A program made the position numbers and the translations under genes. From positions 1 to 50,693 of the forward strand of contig DATLYH010000069.1 in assembly GCA_035575035.1 (NCBI GenBank): 50,693 nt of DNA, in the 5' to 3' direction. Positions 24,279 to 33,119 of this stretch are shown one piece after another. Numbering within the stretch: position 1 is the stretch's first letter; each line of letters starts with the position of its first letter. Below the pieces are notes generated by a model. It was given only the letters and a program-made list of their open reading frames with translations, was not told where the DNA came from and ran no database searches. The stretch comes from DATLYH01 sp035575035 (GTDB taxonomy: Bacteria; Planctomycetota; Planctomycetia; Gemmatales; Gemmataceae).

Positions 24279-25179
24279 TCCCGAGTGATTTACCCTTGGG
24301 GGTGAGCTTGAGCTCGGAGTGGCGGGCGATGAAATCGAGGATGGCCTGCGTCGTGGGATCGTCTTCCTTTTGCACCTGCACGATGATGCTGATGTGGTCG
24401 CGGTCCTTGATCTTCAGCGTGTTTGCCTCGCAATTGCACCTCACCAATGCCTGGCACATCTGCTCGGCCATCCGGTCGCAGAAGGGATAGTCCTTGTCGG
24501 CATAAATGAGCAAGAACGGCGCGTGCTTGCCGTTGACATGGTTCAACGGCGAGGCCTTGCGACAGACCTCCGCGTCGCTGCCGAACTGAGAGCTGAACAG
24601 ACCGGGGAGGATGGTGTAGACGCCGCTCAGCGCGATCGTCCCTCGGATGTCGCTCAGCGAGAGCCGGTGCGCCTTCAAGTAGGTTTCGTCGGTGGCAAGC
24701 AGGGCGACCAGGTGGCCGCCGGCGGAATGGCCGCAACAGAAGATCCGGTCGGCCCGGCCGCCGTGCCGCCCGATGTGGGCGTGTGTCCAGGCGAAGGCCC
24801 GGGCCACATCCTCGATGTGCGCGGGGTGTTTGACCTTCGGCGAGAGCCGGTAGTTGGTGATCACCGTGCCGACGCCGTTCTTGGCGAACACCTGGCCGAG
24901 CGGGCCGTACAACTTCTTGTCCCCCGAGCGCCAGGTGCCGCCGTGCACAAAGAAGAGCACCGGGAAGTCCTTCTGCCCCTTGGGCAGGTAGAGGTCCAGC
25001 CGGTGCTTCACCGGGTCGGCGTCGTCGCCGTCGTAATAGGCGATATCCTTGATCGTCGCGATCTCGAAGTTGCCACCGGTCCGGGGAGCAGGCAGGGCAT
25101 CGTCCGCGCGGCCGACCAACGGTACGGCCAGTAGGCCAAGGGCCAGCAGCACGGGCAGCGATAGCGATGGCCGGGTCAT
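24220..25179 (-). CDS. Secreted alpha/beta hydrolase (carboxylesterase-like)
   Basis: 319 aa. Signal peptide (about 1-25, ending LVGRADD). Alpha/beta-hydrolase core with the oxyanion HGG (79-81), the nucleophile elbow GHSAGG (S152) and late Asp/His candidates in IYADKDYPF and KDRDHISII. Resembles the BD-FAE / acetylesterase group often found in planctomycetes. Exported; an ester or carbohydrate-ester substrate is likely but not identified. ATG 25179 has GAGGA close upstream. The last 20 or so residues (NDECRSTNDESRG and onward) are translated from the inverted repeat at 24250-24278, so the natural C-terminus is probably near residue 299 and the rest is repeat-derived. Confidence 0.9.
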   Translation of the reverse strand: MTRPSLSLPVLLALGLLAVPLVGRADDALPAPRTGGNFEIATIKDIAYYDGDDADPVKHRLDLYLPKGQKDFPVLFFVHGGTWRSGDKKLYGPLGQVFAKNGVGTVITNYRLSPKVKHPAHIEDVARAFAWTHAHIGRHGGRADRIFCCGHSAGGHLVALLATDETYLKAHRLSLSDIRGTIALSGVYTILPGLFSSQFGSDAEVCRKASPLNHVNGKHAPFLLIYADKDYPFCDRMAEQMCQALVRCNCEANTLKIKDRDHISIIVQVQKEDDPTTQAILDFIARHSELKLTPKGKSLGNDECRSTNDESRGVTSLPR

Positions 25180-25311
25180 GGTGCGTCCTCAGAAGCCAAG
25201 CGGGGCGAAGATCGGTATCCTCTCTACTATACCTGATGAGGCAACCGGTGTTTCGGGCAAAGAGGAGGACCGTCGGCGCCGCGCCGAGTGGCCGCCTCGG
25301 GGAGGACATGC

Positions 25312-27921
25312 ATGAACCCATATCGACTGCCGCGAACCGTTGTGCCGACCCGTTACGAGTTGCGCCTGGCGCCGGACCTGGAACGCGCCCGCTTCACCGG
25401 CTCGGTGGACATTTTTGTCAAAGTGCTGGAGCCGGTCGCCGAGATTGTCCTGAACGCGGCCGAACTGGAAATCGGCACGGCGGCCCTCATCAACCGAAGC
25501 GGCAATGGCCGGGAAGCCCGGATAACGTTGGAGGAGGCAACGGAGCGCTGCCGGCTCGCTTTCCCCGAAGCGGTGCCGCCCGGTGAATGGACCTTGCAAA
25601 TCGGCTTCCGCGGCATGCTCAACGACAAGCTGCGCGGCTTCTACCGGAGCAAGTACAAGGACGCCTCCGGTGCGACCCGGTTCCTGGCGGCCACGCAGTT
25701 CGAGGCGACCGATGCCCGCCGCGCCTTCCCCTGCTGGGACGAGCCGGCGTTCAAGGCCGTCTTCGCCACCACGCTGGAAATCGATCCCGCCCTCACCGCC
25801 GTCTCCAACACCGCCGTCGTCTCCGAGGAAATCAAGAACGGCAAGAAGGTGGTGCGCTTCGCCGACACCATTCCGATGTCCACCTACCTGGTGGCGTTCG
25901 TGGTCGGCGAATTGGAGGCGACCGAGCCAACGATGGTTGGCCGGACCCCGCTGCGCGTCTGGTGTGTGCCGGGCAAGCGGCGGTTGGCTTCCTTCGGCCA
26001 GGAAGTCGGCGCCTTCTCGCTCCGTTACTTCGAGGAGTACTATGGCCGGCCTTACCCCGGCGACAAGCTTGACCTGCTGGCCATCCCCGACTTCGCGGCG
26101 GGGGCCATGGAGAACCTCGGCGCCATCACCTTCCGCGAAACGGCCCTGTTGGTGGACGAGCAGGCAGCCACCCACGCTGAGCTGGAGCGCGTCGCCGACG
26201 TGGTGGCCCACGAGAACGCCCACATGTGGTTCGGCGACCTGGTGACAATGGCCTGGTGGAACGGGTTGTGGCTGAACGAGGCCTTTGCCACCTTCATGGA
26301 GATGCTGGCGGTCGATGCCTTCCGGCCGGGGTGGCAGCGCTGGACGACGTTCGGCGTCTCGCGGGCGGCAGCGCTGGTGGTGGACGGCTTGCACAGCACT
26401 CGGCCGATCGAGTACCCGGTGGCCGCCCCGCAGGATGCCGAGGCCATGTTCGACGTCCTCACCTACGAGAAAGGGGCTTCGGTGTTGCGGATGATGGAGC
26501 AGTACCTTGGCCCCGAGGTCTTTCGCGCCGGCGTCCGGCTTTACCTGGACCGGCACGCCTACGGCAACGCGGAGACGGGCGATCTGTGGCTGGCGCTGGG
26601 CGAGGCGGCCGGGCAGCCGATTCCCGAAATCATGGACGGCTGGGTCTTCCGCCCCGGCTATCCGCTGATCAGCGTCCGCCGCGACGGCAATCGGTTGGTG
26701 CTGGCGCAGCAGCGCTTCACCTACCTGCCCGAAGAAGGGGTCAGGGGTCAGGGGTCAGGGGACAGAGAAGAACCTTCTTTGCTGACCCCTGACTCCTGTC
26801 CCCTGACCCCTTCTCTCTGGCACGTTCCCATCCAGGTGCGCATCACGGCGGACGGCCGGGATGAGATGCAGCGGGTCCTCTTGAAGGAGGCCGAAACCAC
26901 GCTGGAACTGCCGACCGGGTTCATGTCGGTACTGGTGAACGCGGACGGGCACGGCTTCTACCGGGTGCGCTACGAAGCGGACTTGCTGGAGCGGCTGTTG
27001 CGGCAGCTGCCGGACGGGCTGTCGGCCATCGAGCGCTTCAACCTGGCCAATGATGCCTGGGCGGCGGCGCTGGCCGGGCTGATGCCCCTGACGGAATACC
27101 TGGAGCTGACGGCCCGTTTCCGAGGCGAGCGCGACAAGAATGTCTGGGCGGTGCTGGCCGGGTCGTTCCAGGCGCTGAACCGGGTGATCGACGCAGCGGA
27201 CCGTCCCGGGCTGGAGGCGCTGGTACGCGACCGGGCCGGGCCGGCGGCTGCCGAGTTGGGCTGGTTCCCGCGGCCGGGGGAAAGTGAGCTAACCCGCCAG
27301 CTGCGCGGCGACCTGCTTCGCATCCTGGGCACCCTGGGGAACGATCCGGACGTGCAGGCGCGGGCGGCCGAGGTCTACGCCCACTACCAGGACCGCCCCG
27401 CAGAGGCGGACGCCAACGTGCTCGCCGCGGCCATCACCATCCTCGCCCACACCGGCGACGCGAGTCGCTACGAGGAATTCCTGCAGCGCTTCCGCGCCGC
27501 GGCCACGCCCCAGGAGGAGCATCGCTACCTGTACTCGCTGACCGCCTTCCAACAGCCGGCTCTGGTGGAGCAGACGCTGACCCGCACCCTCAACGGCGAA
27601 ATCCGCACCCAGGACGCGCCGCTGGTCCTGCGCACGCTGCTGCTGACGGTCCACGGCCGCGAGCGGACCTGGGCCTTCGTCAAGGAAAACTGGGAGCGGA
27701 TGAACCAGGCGTTTCCCCCGGTGGGGGTTCGGCGGCTGCTCGAAGGGGTGATCGGCCTGGCGACGGTGGAGGGGGAGCGCGACGTACGGGCGTTCGTCAA
27801 GGAGAAGCAGATCAACCTCGGCGGCAAGACGCTGGAGCAGTACCTGGAGCAGCTCCATATTGCCGTGGTCCTGCGTCAGCGTGAGGCAGCCAACCTGCGC
27901 GGGTACTTGCAGCGCACCTGA
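25312..27921 (+). CDS. M1-family zinc aminopeptidase with repeat-derived insertion
   Basis: 869 aa, typical for M1 aminopeptidases of the PepN/ERAP type, which remove N-terminal residues from peptides. Seen: TRYELRLAPD at the start, QFEATDARRAFPCWDEPAFKA, GAMEN (264-268), HENAH (300-304) followed by Glu323 in WLNEAFATF, and the ERAP1-like C-terminal helical domain. HEXXH is therefore intact, with Asn as the first variable residue. No signal peptide, so cytoplasmic. Residues about 475-502, between the catalytic region and WHVPIQVR, are translated from a TCAGGGG palindrome (26734-26817). The ATG at 25312 has GGAGG about 7 nt upstream. Confidence 0.95.
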   Translation: MNPYRLPRTVVPTRYELRLAPDLERARFTGSVDIFVKVLEPVAEIVLNAAELEIGTAALINRSGNGREARITLEEATERCRLAFPEAVPPGEWTLQIGFRGMLNDKLRGFYRSKYKDASGATRFLAATQFEATDARRAFPCWDEPAFKAVFATTLEIDPALTAVSNTAVVSEEIKNGKKVVRFADTIPMSTYLVAFVVGELEATEPTMVGRTPLRVWCVPGKRRLASFGQEVGAFSLRYFEEYYGRPYPGDKLDLLAIPDFAAGAMENLGAITFRETALLVDEQAATHAELERVADVVAHENAHMWFGDLVTMAWWNGLWLNEAFATFMEMLAVDAFRPGWQRWTTFGVSRAAALVVDGLHSTRPIEYPVAAPQDAEAMFDVLTYEKGASVLRMMEQYLGPEVFRAGVRLYLDRHAYGNAETGDLWLALGEAAGQPIPEIMDGWVFRPGYPLISVRRDGNRLVLAQQRFTYLPEEGVRGQGSGDREEPSLLTPDSCPLTPSLWHVPIQVRITADGRDEMQRVLLKEAETTLELPTGFMSVLVNADGHGFYRVRYEADLLERLLRQLPDGLSAIERFNLANDAWAAALAGLMPLTEYLELTARFRGERDKNVWAVLAGSFQALNRVIDAADRPGLEALVRDRAGPAAAELGWFPRPGESELTRQLRGDLLRILGTLGNDPDVQARAAEVYAHYQDRPAEADANVLAAAITILAHTGDASRYEEFLQRFRAAATPQEEHRYLYSLTAFQQPALVEQTLTRTLNGEIRTQDAPLVLRTLLLTVHGRERTWAFVKENWERMNQAFPPVGVRRLLEGVIGLATVEGERDVRAFVKEKQINLGGKTLEQYLEQLHIAVVLRQREAANLRGYLQRT
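26734..26817. repeat. TCAGGGG-family palindrome inside the aminopeptidase gene
   Basis: The left arm GAAGGGGTCAGGGGTCAGGG and right arm CCCCTGACCCCTTCTC pair around a short A/T-containing centre. The same TCAGGGG repeat flanks the gap before yidC (48147-48281). The frame stays open through it. Confidence 0.9.
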
Positions 27922-27963
27922 TCGTTGAGCGAGGAACCGAAGGCGACCGCGCCGGCGCCGACC

Positions 27964-28218
27964 TCACCAGTGGGCCAGCAGTTCGCGGGTGAACCGGCCC
28001 AGGCTCTCCTCGTTGAGGGTGACGGCCTTGCCGCAGAGGGGACAGTAGATCGGCTCCTCGTCGTTCAAGGCGGCGCTGATGCGATCCTCGACGGTTTCCC
28101 CGTCGCCCAGGGCGCACCAGGGCCCCTCTTCCGAGATCCGCTCAAGGACTTCCGCGGCAGGCGTGTCGGGCGCGGGGAAGTGACAGTGGCAGTTCGGGCA
28201 GTACAGTTCTACCTGCAT
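27964..28218 (-). CDS. Small zinc-ribbon protein
   Basis: 84 aa from ATG 28218, with GGAGGG about 7 nt upstream. Two C-x-x-C pairs, CPNC near the start (C7, C10) and CPLC in the middle (about 58-61), can form one zinc site; the rest is acidic and helical (LERISEEGPW, EDRISAALND). No family recognised. Convergent with the aminopeptidase gene, whose stop is 42 nt away, and followed at its upstream side by a strong terminator-like hairpin at 28288-28313. Confidence 0.75.
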   Translation of the reverse strand: MQVELYCPNCHCHFPAPDTPAAEVLERISEEGPWCALGDGETVEDRISAALNDEEPIYCPLCGKAVTLNEESLGRFTRELLAHW

Positions 28219-28287
28219 GGCCAACCCTCCGCGTTCCTTCATTGGCGAGGAGTGCATCCCTCGGTTGAGATGTGCAACTGCAATACC

Positions 28288-28313
28288 AAACCGTCCGGGT
28301 CCGGACGGTTTTT
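28288..28313. terminator. Intrinsic terminator, functional mainly on one strand
   Basis: The stem CCGTCCGG (28291-28298), a GT loop and CCGGACGG (28301-28308) are preceded by AAA and followed by TTTTT on the plus strand. On the minus strand the same stem is followed only by TTT. It lies after the M16 gene (minus) and before the small zinc protein; the stronger T-run faces plus-strand, apparently antisense, transcription. Confidence 0.8.
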
Positions 28314-28510
28314 CGCCGCACGGCCCGAAGAGATAGGACCGCCGCTATTTAGGGACAGGTGTCGGTAGGCGAGAGGTTCGCGGTAGGAGGCCAAGCGGGC
28401 ATTGGCGGGCAGGAGGGATTACAAGACGCCCGCGCCAAACCTACAAGGGCCGCCCGGAATCATCAGGTCGGTGATCGGCAAAGTTCGCCCCGCAAAGTCG
28501 CCCCGGTCTG

Positions 28511-31288
28511 TCACCGCCTCGGCGGCGGCAGCTTGCCCAGCGGCCTGCCCTTCGCGTCAATCGCGCCGGCGGCCACCAGCACCATCCGCTGCGGGTCAAG
28601 GTATTTCTTCGCCACCGCCTGCACGTCTGCCGGCGTCACCGCCGCCACCCCTTTGCGGTAATCATCCAGGTAGTCGAACCCCAGCCCGTGCCGCTCCACA
28701 TACAAGAGTTGGTCGGCGATCCGGTCGTTCGTCGTGAACTGGAACGGCAGGCTGCCGAGGAGATACCGCTTGACGTCTTCCACCTCCTCCGGCGTCGGCT
28801 TCGTATTGCGGATGCGGGCCAACTCCTCCAGGAACATGCCCTTGACCCGCTCGAAGTTCTCCGGAGCCGTGCCGATGTAGCAGGTGAACAGCCCCGGCTC
28901 CTCGGCTGCCGACGAGCTGATGTTGGCCGAGACAGTGTAGGCCAACCCCTCGCGGTCGCGCAGCCGGGCCGACAGCCGGTCCGTGAAGCCGGGCCCGGTG
29001 CCGAGCACGTAGTCCATCACCAAGAGCTTGTAGTAGTCAGGGTTGTTTCGGCGGACGCCGATGTGCCCCAGGAAGAAGTGGAGCTGGGCCGCCTCCGGGA
29101 TCGTTACCACTCGTTGGATGAACCCCTTCGGCTTCTCGACCGCGGGAGGGCTGACCTTCGGCGCCGGGCCCCCCTGCCAGTCGGCGGTCAGCCGCGTCAC
29201 CAGGTCGATCATTTCCTTGCTGTCGAAATCGCCGACGAGGGCGACCACGGTGTTCCCCGGCACGAAGACCGACCGGTGGAAGGCGGCGCAATCGGCAGGG
29301 GTCAGCGGCTCGACTGTCCGGCGCCGACCGAGGGCCGGCCGGCCCAGCGGGTGCTTGCCATAGACCAACTCGCGGTAGACCAACTGCCCCTTGGCGTCCG
29401 GCTGCCGCTCGGCGTCGTCGATCTCCGATAGCAGCCGCTCCTTCTGGCGGTCGAATGCCTCCGGAGGGAAGCTCGGCTGGCTAAGGCATTCGAAGAGCAG
29501 GCCCAGCGCCAGCTGGCGGTGCGGGGCGAGCACACGCACACTGCCGCCAGTCGGACCCATCGTCAGCATCCCGCCTACGTCCTCGATCATCTCAGCGATC
29601 TGCGGGCCGGTGTGCTTGGCCGTTCCCTCATCGAGCAACCGGCCGGTCAGCGTGGCGATGCCTGCCTTGTTCTCCGGCTCCAGTAACCGGACATTTTTCA
29701 CGAACGCTTCGGCCACGATGATCGGCAGGCGGCGGTTCTCGAAAAGGAGCAGCGTCAGGCCGTTGGGCAGTTCGATCCGGCGAGCATTCTTCAGCGAGAA
29801 TGCGCTGCCGCCGGCCGGTGCCTCGGCCCGGGCCGGAGCACGGGCGGGAGGAGCGGGGGGTTTCCTGCCGGGGCCTCCGCCCGGTTTGTCCGTGCGGTCC
29901 TTCTTCGGCACGGACCAGACGACCACGCGCTGCTCTGGGTCAAAGTACTTGCGGGCGGCTTTCTGCACGTCCTGGGCCGTCACCGCCATGATCCGCGGCA
30001 GGTAGCTCTTGACGAAATCGAGGTCGGCAACCATCACGCCCCGAGCAATGCTGTCGGCCAGGCCGTGCATGCTCTCGCGAGCAAAGATCACCTCGGTCAG
30101 CACGGTGTTCTTCACGCGCTTCAACTCGGCCTCGCTGACCGGTTCGTCGCGCAGCCGTTGCAGTTCCTGGAGGACAAGCTTCTCGGCCCGGTCGCGGTCC
30201 TTGCCCTGGAGCAGCTGCACCTGGATGCCGAACCAACCCGGGTAGCGGCCGCTGTAGTTGCCGCTGCTCACGGCACCGGCAATCCGCTCCTCCTCGATCA
30301 GCTTCCGGTACAGCCGGCCGGTCTTGCCGCCGGCCAGGAGCGTCTGGATCACGTCCAGCACCGGGTCGTCGGGATCGACCGTGCGGATGGTGTTAAAACC
30401 CATGACCATGCGGGCCAGCTCGAACTTGGAGTCCATCTCCAGCCGGGCCGGCCGCGGGAGCTTGACCTCCGGCAGCGGCTTGCGCTCGGGGAGCTTGCCG
30501 GGCGGGATCAGGCCGAATAGCTCCTTGATTCTCGCCATCGCCCGGTCGGGGTCGAAGCCGCCGACAACCACCAGGGCGGCGTTGTTGGGGTGATACCACT
30601 TGTCGTAATGGGCCTTGATAACGGCGGCGGTGGCTCTCTTGACGTGCTCGCGCTCGCCGATGACCGGATGGCCATAGGGACTCGTCTTGCCGAAGAGCAG
30701 CGGCAGAATTGCCTTGTACTCCAGGTCCCACGGCTCGTCCTCGTTGCGTTGCAGTTCCTCAATGACGGCCCCTTTTTCCTGCTCGAATTCATGCCGCTCG
30801 TCGATGCGCAGGTTGCGCATGCGGTCGGCCTCGATTTGCAGGGCGATCTCCCAGCGGTCAGCGGCGAAGTCGAAATGGTAGATGGTGAAGTCCTCGGTGG
30901 TGTAGGCGTTGTTCTGGCCACCGTTGCGCAGGGTCAGTCGGTCGATGTCGCCGGGCATGAGCTTGTCGGTCCCCTTGAACATCAGGTGTTCGAGGTAGTG
31001 CGACAGGCCGGTCTGGTCGAGGTCCTCGTCGGCAGCGCCGACCTTGTAGGCGACCTTGGTGGTGACCACCGGCGCGCCCGGCACCGGCTTGAGGTAGACG
31101 CGCAGGCCATTGGGCAGGGTCGCAGTGTGGATGCCCTCGTACAGGGCAGTGGCCGCCCGCAGGGCCGGGTCCTCGGTGGCCGGGGTGTCGGCGCCGGACC
31201 GGGCTGCCGACGGCAGGGTGAGCAGGCCGACCAGGGCCGGCGCGGCCAGGCAGAGTCGGTGAAGGGGGTTCGGACCAAAGTGCTTCAT
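28511..31288 (-). CDS. Secreted M16-family zinc metallopeptidase, two-domain
   Basis: 925 aa. A signal peptide (about 10-31) is followed by two M16 halves (about 50-470 and 500-925) joined by a Pro/Ala linker. The first half has the inverted zinc motif HYLEH (97-101) and the downstream acidic segment EKGAVIEELQR; the second half lacks HxxEH, as usual for the inactive partner domain. Relatives are the pitrilysin/insulinase-like PqqL peptidases of the periplasm. It should degrade peptides outside the cytoplasmic membrane. ATG 31288; the start context has only GGGGACC. Convergent neighbours are separated by the terminator at 28288-28313. Confidence 0.94.
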   Translation of the reverse strand: MKHFGPNPLHRLCLAAPALVGLLTLPSAARSGADTPATEDPALRAATALYEGIHTATLPNGLRVYLKPVPGAPVVTTKVAYKVGAADEDLDQTGLSHYLEHLMFKGTDKLMPGDIDRLTLRNGGQNNAYTTEDFTIYHFDFAADRWEIALQIEADRMRNLRIDERHEFEQEKGAVIEELQRNEDEPWDLEYKAILPLLFGKTSPYGHPVIGEREHVKRATAAVIKAHYDKWYHPNNAALVVVGGFDPDRAMARIKELFGLIPPGKLPERKPLPEVKLPRPARLEMDSKFELARMVMGFNTIRTVDPDDPVLDVIQTLLAGGKTGRLYRKLIEEERIAGAVSSGNYSGRYPGWFGIQVQLLQGKDRDRAEKLVLQELQRLRDEPVSEAELKRVKNTVLTEVIFARESMHGLADSIARGVMVADLDFVKSYLPRIMAVTAQDVQKAARKYFDPEQRVVVWSVPKKDRTDKPGGGPGRKPPAPPARAPARAEAPAGGSAFSLKNARRIELPNGLTLLLFENRRLPIIVAEAFVKNVRLLEPENKAGIATLTGRLLDEGTAKHTGPQIAEMIEDVGGMLTMGPTGGSVRVLAPHRQLALGLLFECLSQPSFPPEAFDRQKERLLSEIDDAERQPDAKGQLVYRELVYGKHPLGRPALGRRRTVEPLTPADCAAFHRSVFVPGNTVVALVGDFDSKEMIDLVTRLTADWQGGPAPKVSPPAVEKPKGFIQRVVTIPEAAQLHFFLGHIGVRRNNPDYYKLLVMDYVLGTGPGFTDRLSARLRDREGLAYTVSANISSSAAEEPGLFTCYIGTAPENFERVKGMFLEELARIRNTKPTPEEVEDVKRYLLGSLPFQFTTNDRIADQLLYVERHGLGFDYLDDYRKGVAAVTPADVQAVAKKYLDPQRMVLVAAGAIDAKGRPLGKLPPPRR

Positions 31289-31385
31289 GGCAGGTCCCCG
31301 AACGAAGGAAAGAAACCGGCGCCGCCAGCCGTCCGGGCTGCTGACCGAGCACGCCGGCCCTTCTCATTGTACCGAGCCCGCGTGG

Positions 31386-32765
31386 TTATGGTGCGGCCAG
31401 CGCCCACCAGAGCAGAGCGACCAGCAGCCCCACCGCCAGGGCGCTGCCGGCCAGGACCACGGCCAGACGCTTGCCGTCCACGCCCGGCGCGGGAACCCGC
31501 GGCGTGAAGACGAAGTCTAAGGTGGGGCCCCCGGCCTCCGGATCCGTCTCGGGCACGATGGCTGGCATCGCCCCCCTCACCCTCCCTTCTTCTCCTCGGG
31601 AGGGGGAGAGGGGGACAATGACCGGCGCCCGGGCGCCCGCCGCCCGGCACCAGGGGACCAGGGCCGCGGCCACCTCGGCCGGGGTCTGGTAGCGGTCCTC
31701 GGGGCGCTTGGCCATCAGCTTGCGCAGAATGGCCCCGACTGCCGGCGGGACATCGGGCCGCAGCCGCTCGACCGGCACCGGCTCCTGCTCGCGGTGGCGG
31801 AGGAGCCGCTCCATCGGCGTGCCGCCCGGAAAGGGGATGCTTCCGGTCAGCAGGAAGTAAAAGGTGCAGCCGAGGCTATACAGGTCGGCCCGGATATCGA
31901 CCCGGTGCGCATCGAGCGCCTGCTCCGGGGCGATGTAATCCACCGTGCCCATCGCTGCGCCGGCCTGTGTCAGCGGATTGTCCTCCTCGTCCTCGGCCGG
32001 GTGGTCGAGCCGCGCCAGGCCCATGTCGAGAACCTTGATCACCCCTCCCTCACCCCAACCCCTCTCCCCCGCAGCGGAGGCGAGGGAAGAAGAACCGCTC
32101 CCTTCCCCCCCGCGCGGGGGAGAAGGGTGGGGGGTGAGGGGAACGCTCAGCAGCAGGTTGGAGGGCTTGATATCGCGGTGGACCAGGCCATGTTCGTGGG
32201 CATGTTGCAGTCCCAACGCCGCCTGCCGGATGTAATCGCAGGCCACCGCCACCGGCAAGGGGCCCCGCTCGGCAACCAGCCGGCCCAGGTCGGGGCCGGC
32301 GACGTACTCCATGACGAAGAAACGGACCTCGCCCACACGGTCGGCGTCGAAGGCGCGGACGATGTTGGGGTGATCGAGCTGGGCCGCTGCCCGGATCTCG
32401 CGCTCGAAGCGCTGCACCGAGTCGGGCTTCGCCAGGCGGTGCTTGTGAATGACCTTGAGGGCGACGATCCGGCCCAGCTTCCAATGGCGGGCCTTGAAGA
32501 CCTGCCCCATGCCCCCCTGACCCAGCCGCTCCAGCAGCACATACGAGCCAAGCAGCAGGCTGCGGGCCTTGCCCCGGAAGATCTGCTTGACCTGGAACGG
32601 TGTCAACCAGCCGCGTCGGAGCAACTCGTCGGCTAGGGCGTGCGGTTCTGGGAAACGGGCTTGCAGCTGCCCGGTCACCTCATCCAGCTGGGCCGGCTCC
32701 AGCAGCCGGCTCCGGCGGAGGGCGTCAGTGAAGTCGGCGACCGAGTCGATGGCCATGGCCGGCAT
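31386..32765 (-). CDS. Membrane-anchored Ser/Thr protein kinase with two palindrome-derived insertions
   Basis: 459 aa from ATG 32765 (GTG 32786 or ATG 32756 also possible). An N-terminal helical stretch (about 6-65, ELLRRGWLTPFQVKQIF) typical of planctomycete kinases precedes a kinase domain about 74-375: GQGGMGQVFKA, Lys104 in VALKV, HRDIKPSN (Asp198), DMG (247-249, Met in place of Phe) and GTVDYIAPEQ. One C-terminal membrane helix lies at about 434-456. Two stretches are translated from repeats: about 208-241, between the catalytic loop and DMG, and about 383-399 in the juxtamembrane tail. The first falls in the beta7-beta8 turn and probably leaves the fold intact. Inference: a membrane kinase sensing by its N-terminal or outer part. 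Confidence 0.93.
   Translation of the reverse strand: MPAMAIDSVADFTDALRRSRLLEPAQLDEVTGQLQARFPEPHALADELLRRGWLTPFQVKQIFRGKARSLLLGSYVLLERLGQGGMGQVFKARHWKLGRIVALKVIHKHRLAKPDSVQRFEREIRAAAQLDHPNIVRAFDADRVGEVRFFVMEYVAGPDLGRLVAERGPLPVAVACDYIRQAALGLQHAHEHGLVHRDIKPSNLLLSVPLTPHPSPPRGGEGSGSSSLASAAGERGWGEGGVIKVLDMGLARLDHPAEDEEDNPLTQAGAAMGTVDYIAPEQALDAHRVDIRADLYSLGCTFYFLLTGSIPFPGGTPMERLLRHREQEPVPVERLRPDVPPAVGAILRKLMAKRPEDRYQTPAEVAAALVPWCRAAGARAPVIVPLSPSRGEEGRVRGAMPAIVPETDPEAGGPTLDFVFTPRVPAPGVDGKRLAVVLAGSALAVGLLVALLWWALAAP
31572..31614. repeat. CCCCTCACCC-family palindrome in the kinase tail
   Basis: CCCCCTCACCCTCCC (31572-31586) pairs imperfectly with GGGAGGGGGAGAGGGGG (31598-31614). Read on the minus strand it gives the PLSPSRGEEG stretch between the kinase domain and the membrane helix. 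Confidence 0.8.
32042..32151. repeat. CCCCTCACCCC-family palindrome with one interior unit, inside the kinase domain
   Basis: Outer arms CCCTCACCCCAACCCCTCTC and GAGAAGGGTGGGGGGTGAGG enclose a single interior unit with a GGAGGCGAGG core and a GA-rich spacer. Translated in frame (minus strand) between HRDIKPSN and DMG. Confidence 0.88.
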
Positions 32766-33119
32766 CCGTATGTGAGGGTGTGTCACTGGTGAATCGGCGC
32801 CGCCATTCTAACCGCGCCGCTCAAGGGACGCCAACGACGGCTTGCGGAGCCCCCGTCGTGTCTACGGTCGGAGCCCCCGTCGTATCTACGGTCGGAGCCC
32901 GGAGCGTTAGCGACGGGTGACGGGGTGCCCCGTCGCTAACGCTCCGGGCTCAGAGTACCCGTCGCTAACGCTCCGGGCTCAGAGTACCCCTCGCCAACGC
33001 TCCGGGCTTGTCTTACCCATCGCGGCCCCCAATTGGCCTTGAGTCTGTCCGAGGTCTGCGTAGAGTAACCGCAGCGGCCGGTTGAGGCTTCTTTACTCTG
33101 TATGCGAAAGGAACCACTC
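32766..33119. other. Gene-free interval between divergent kinase and thioredoxin-like genes
   Basis: 354 nt, mostly a cluster of GAGCCCGGAGCGTTAGCGAC-type repeats (32864-33012). The remaining part, 33013-33119, should hold the promoter of the thioredoxin-like gene, but I see no strong -10/-35 pair. Confidence 0.6.
32864..33012. repeat. Cluster of GAGCCC / GCTAACGCTCCGGGCTC repeats
   Basis: At least four units: two short direct units (GGAGCCCCCGTCGT-TCTACGGTC), one forward GGAGCCCGGAGCGTTAGCGA, and three reverse GTCGCTAACGCTCCGGGCTC-type units about 28 nt apart, the last one degenerate. The forward and first reverse unit form a large hairpin. A single degenerate copy is at 21909-21934. No unique spacers, so not CRISPR. 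Confidence 0.88.

Noticed and set aside
32864..33012. Possible CRISPR array
   Set aside because: Repeat units are in both orientations, partly degenerate and lack unique spacers of constant length; no cas genes are present.
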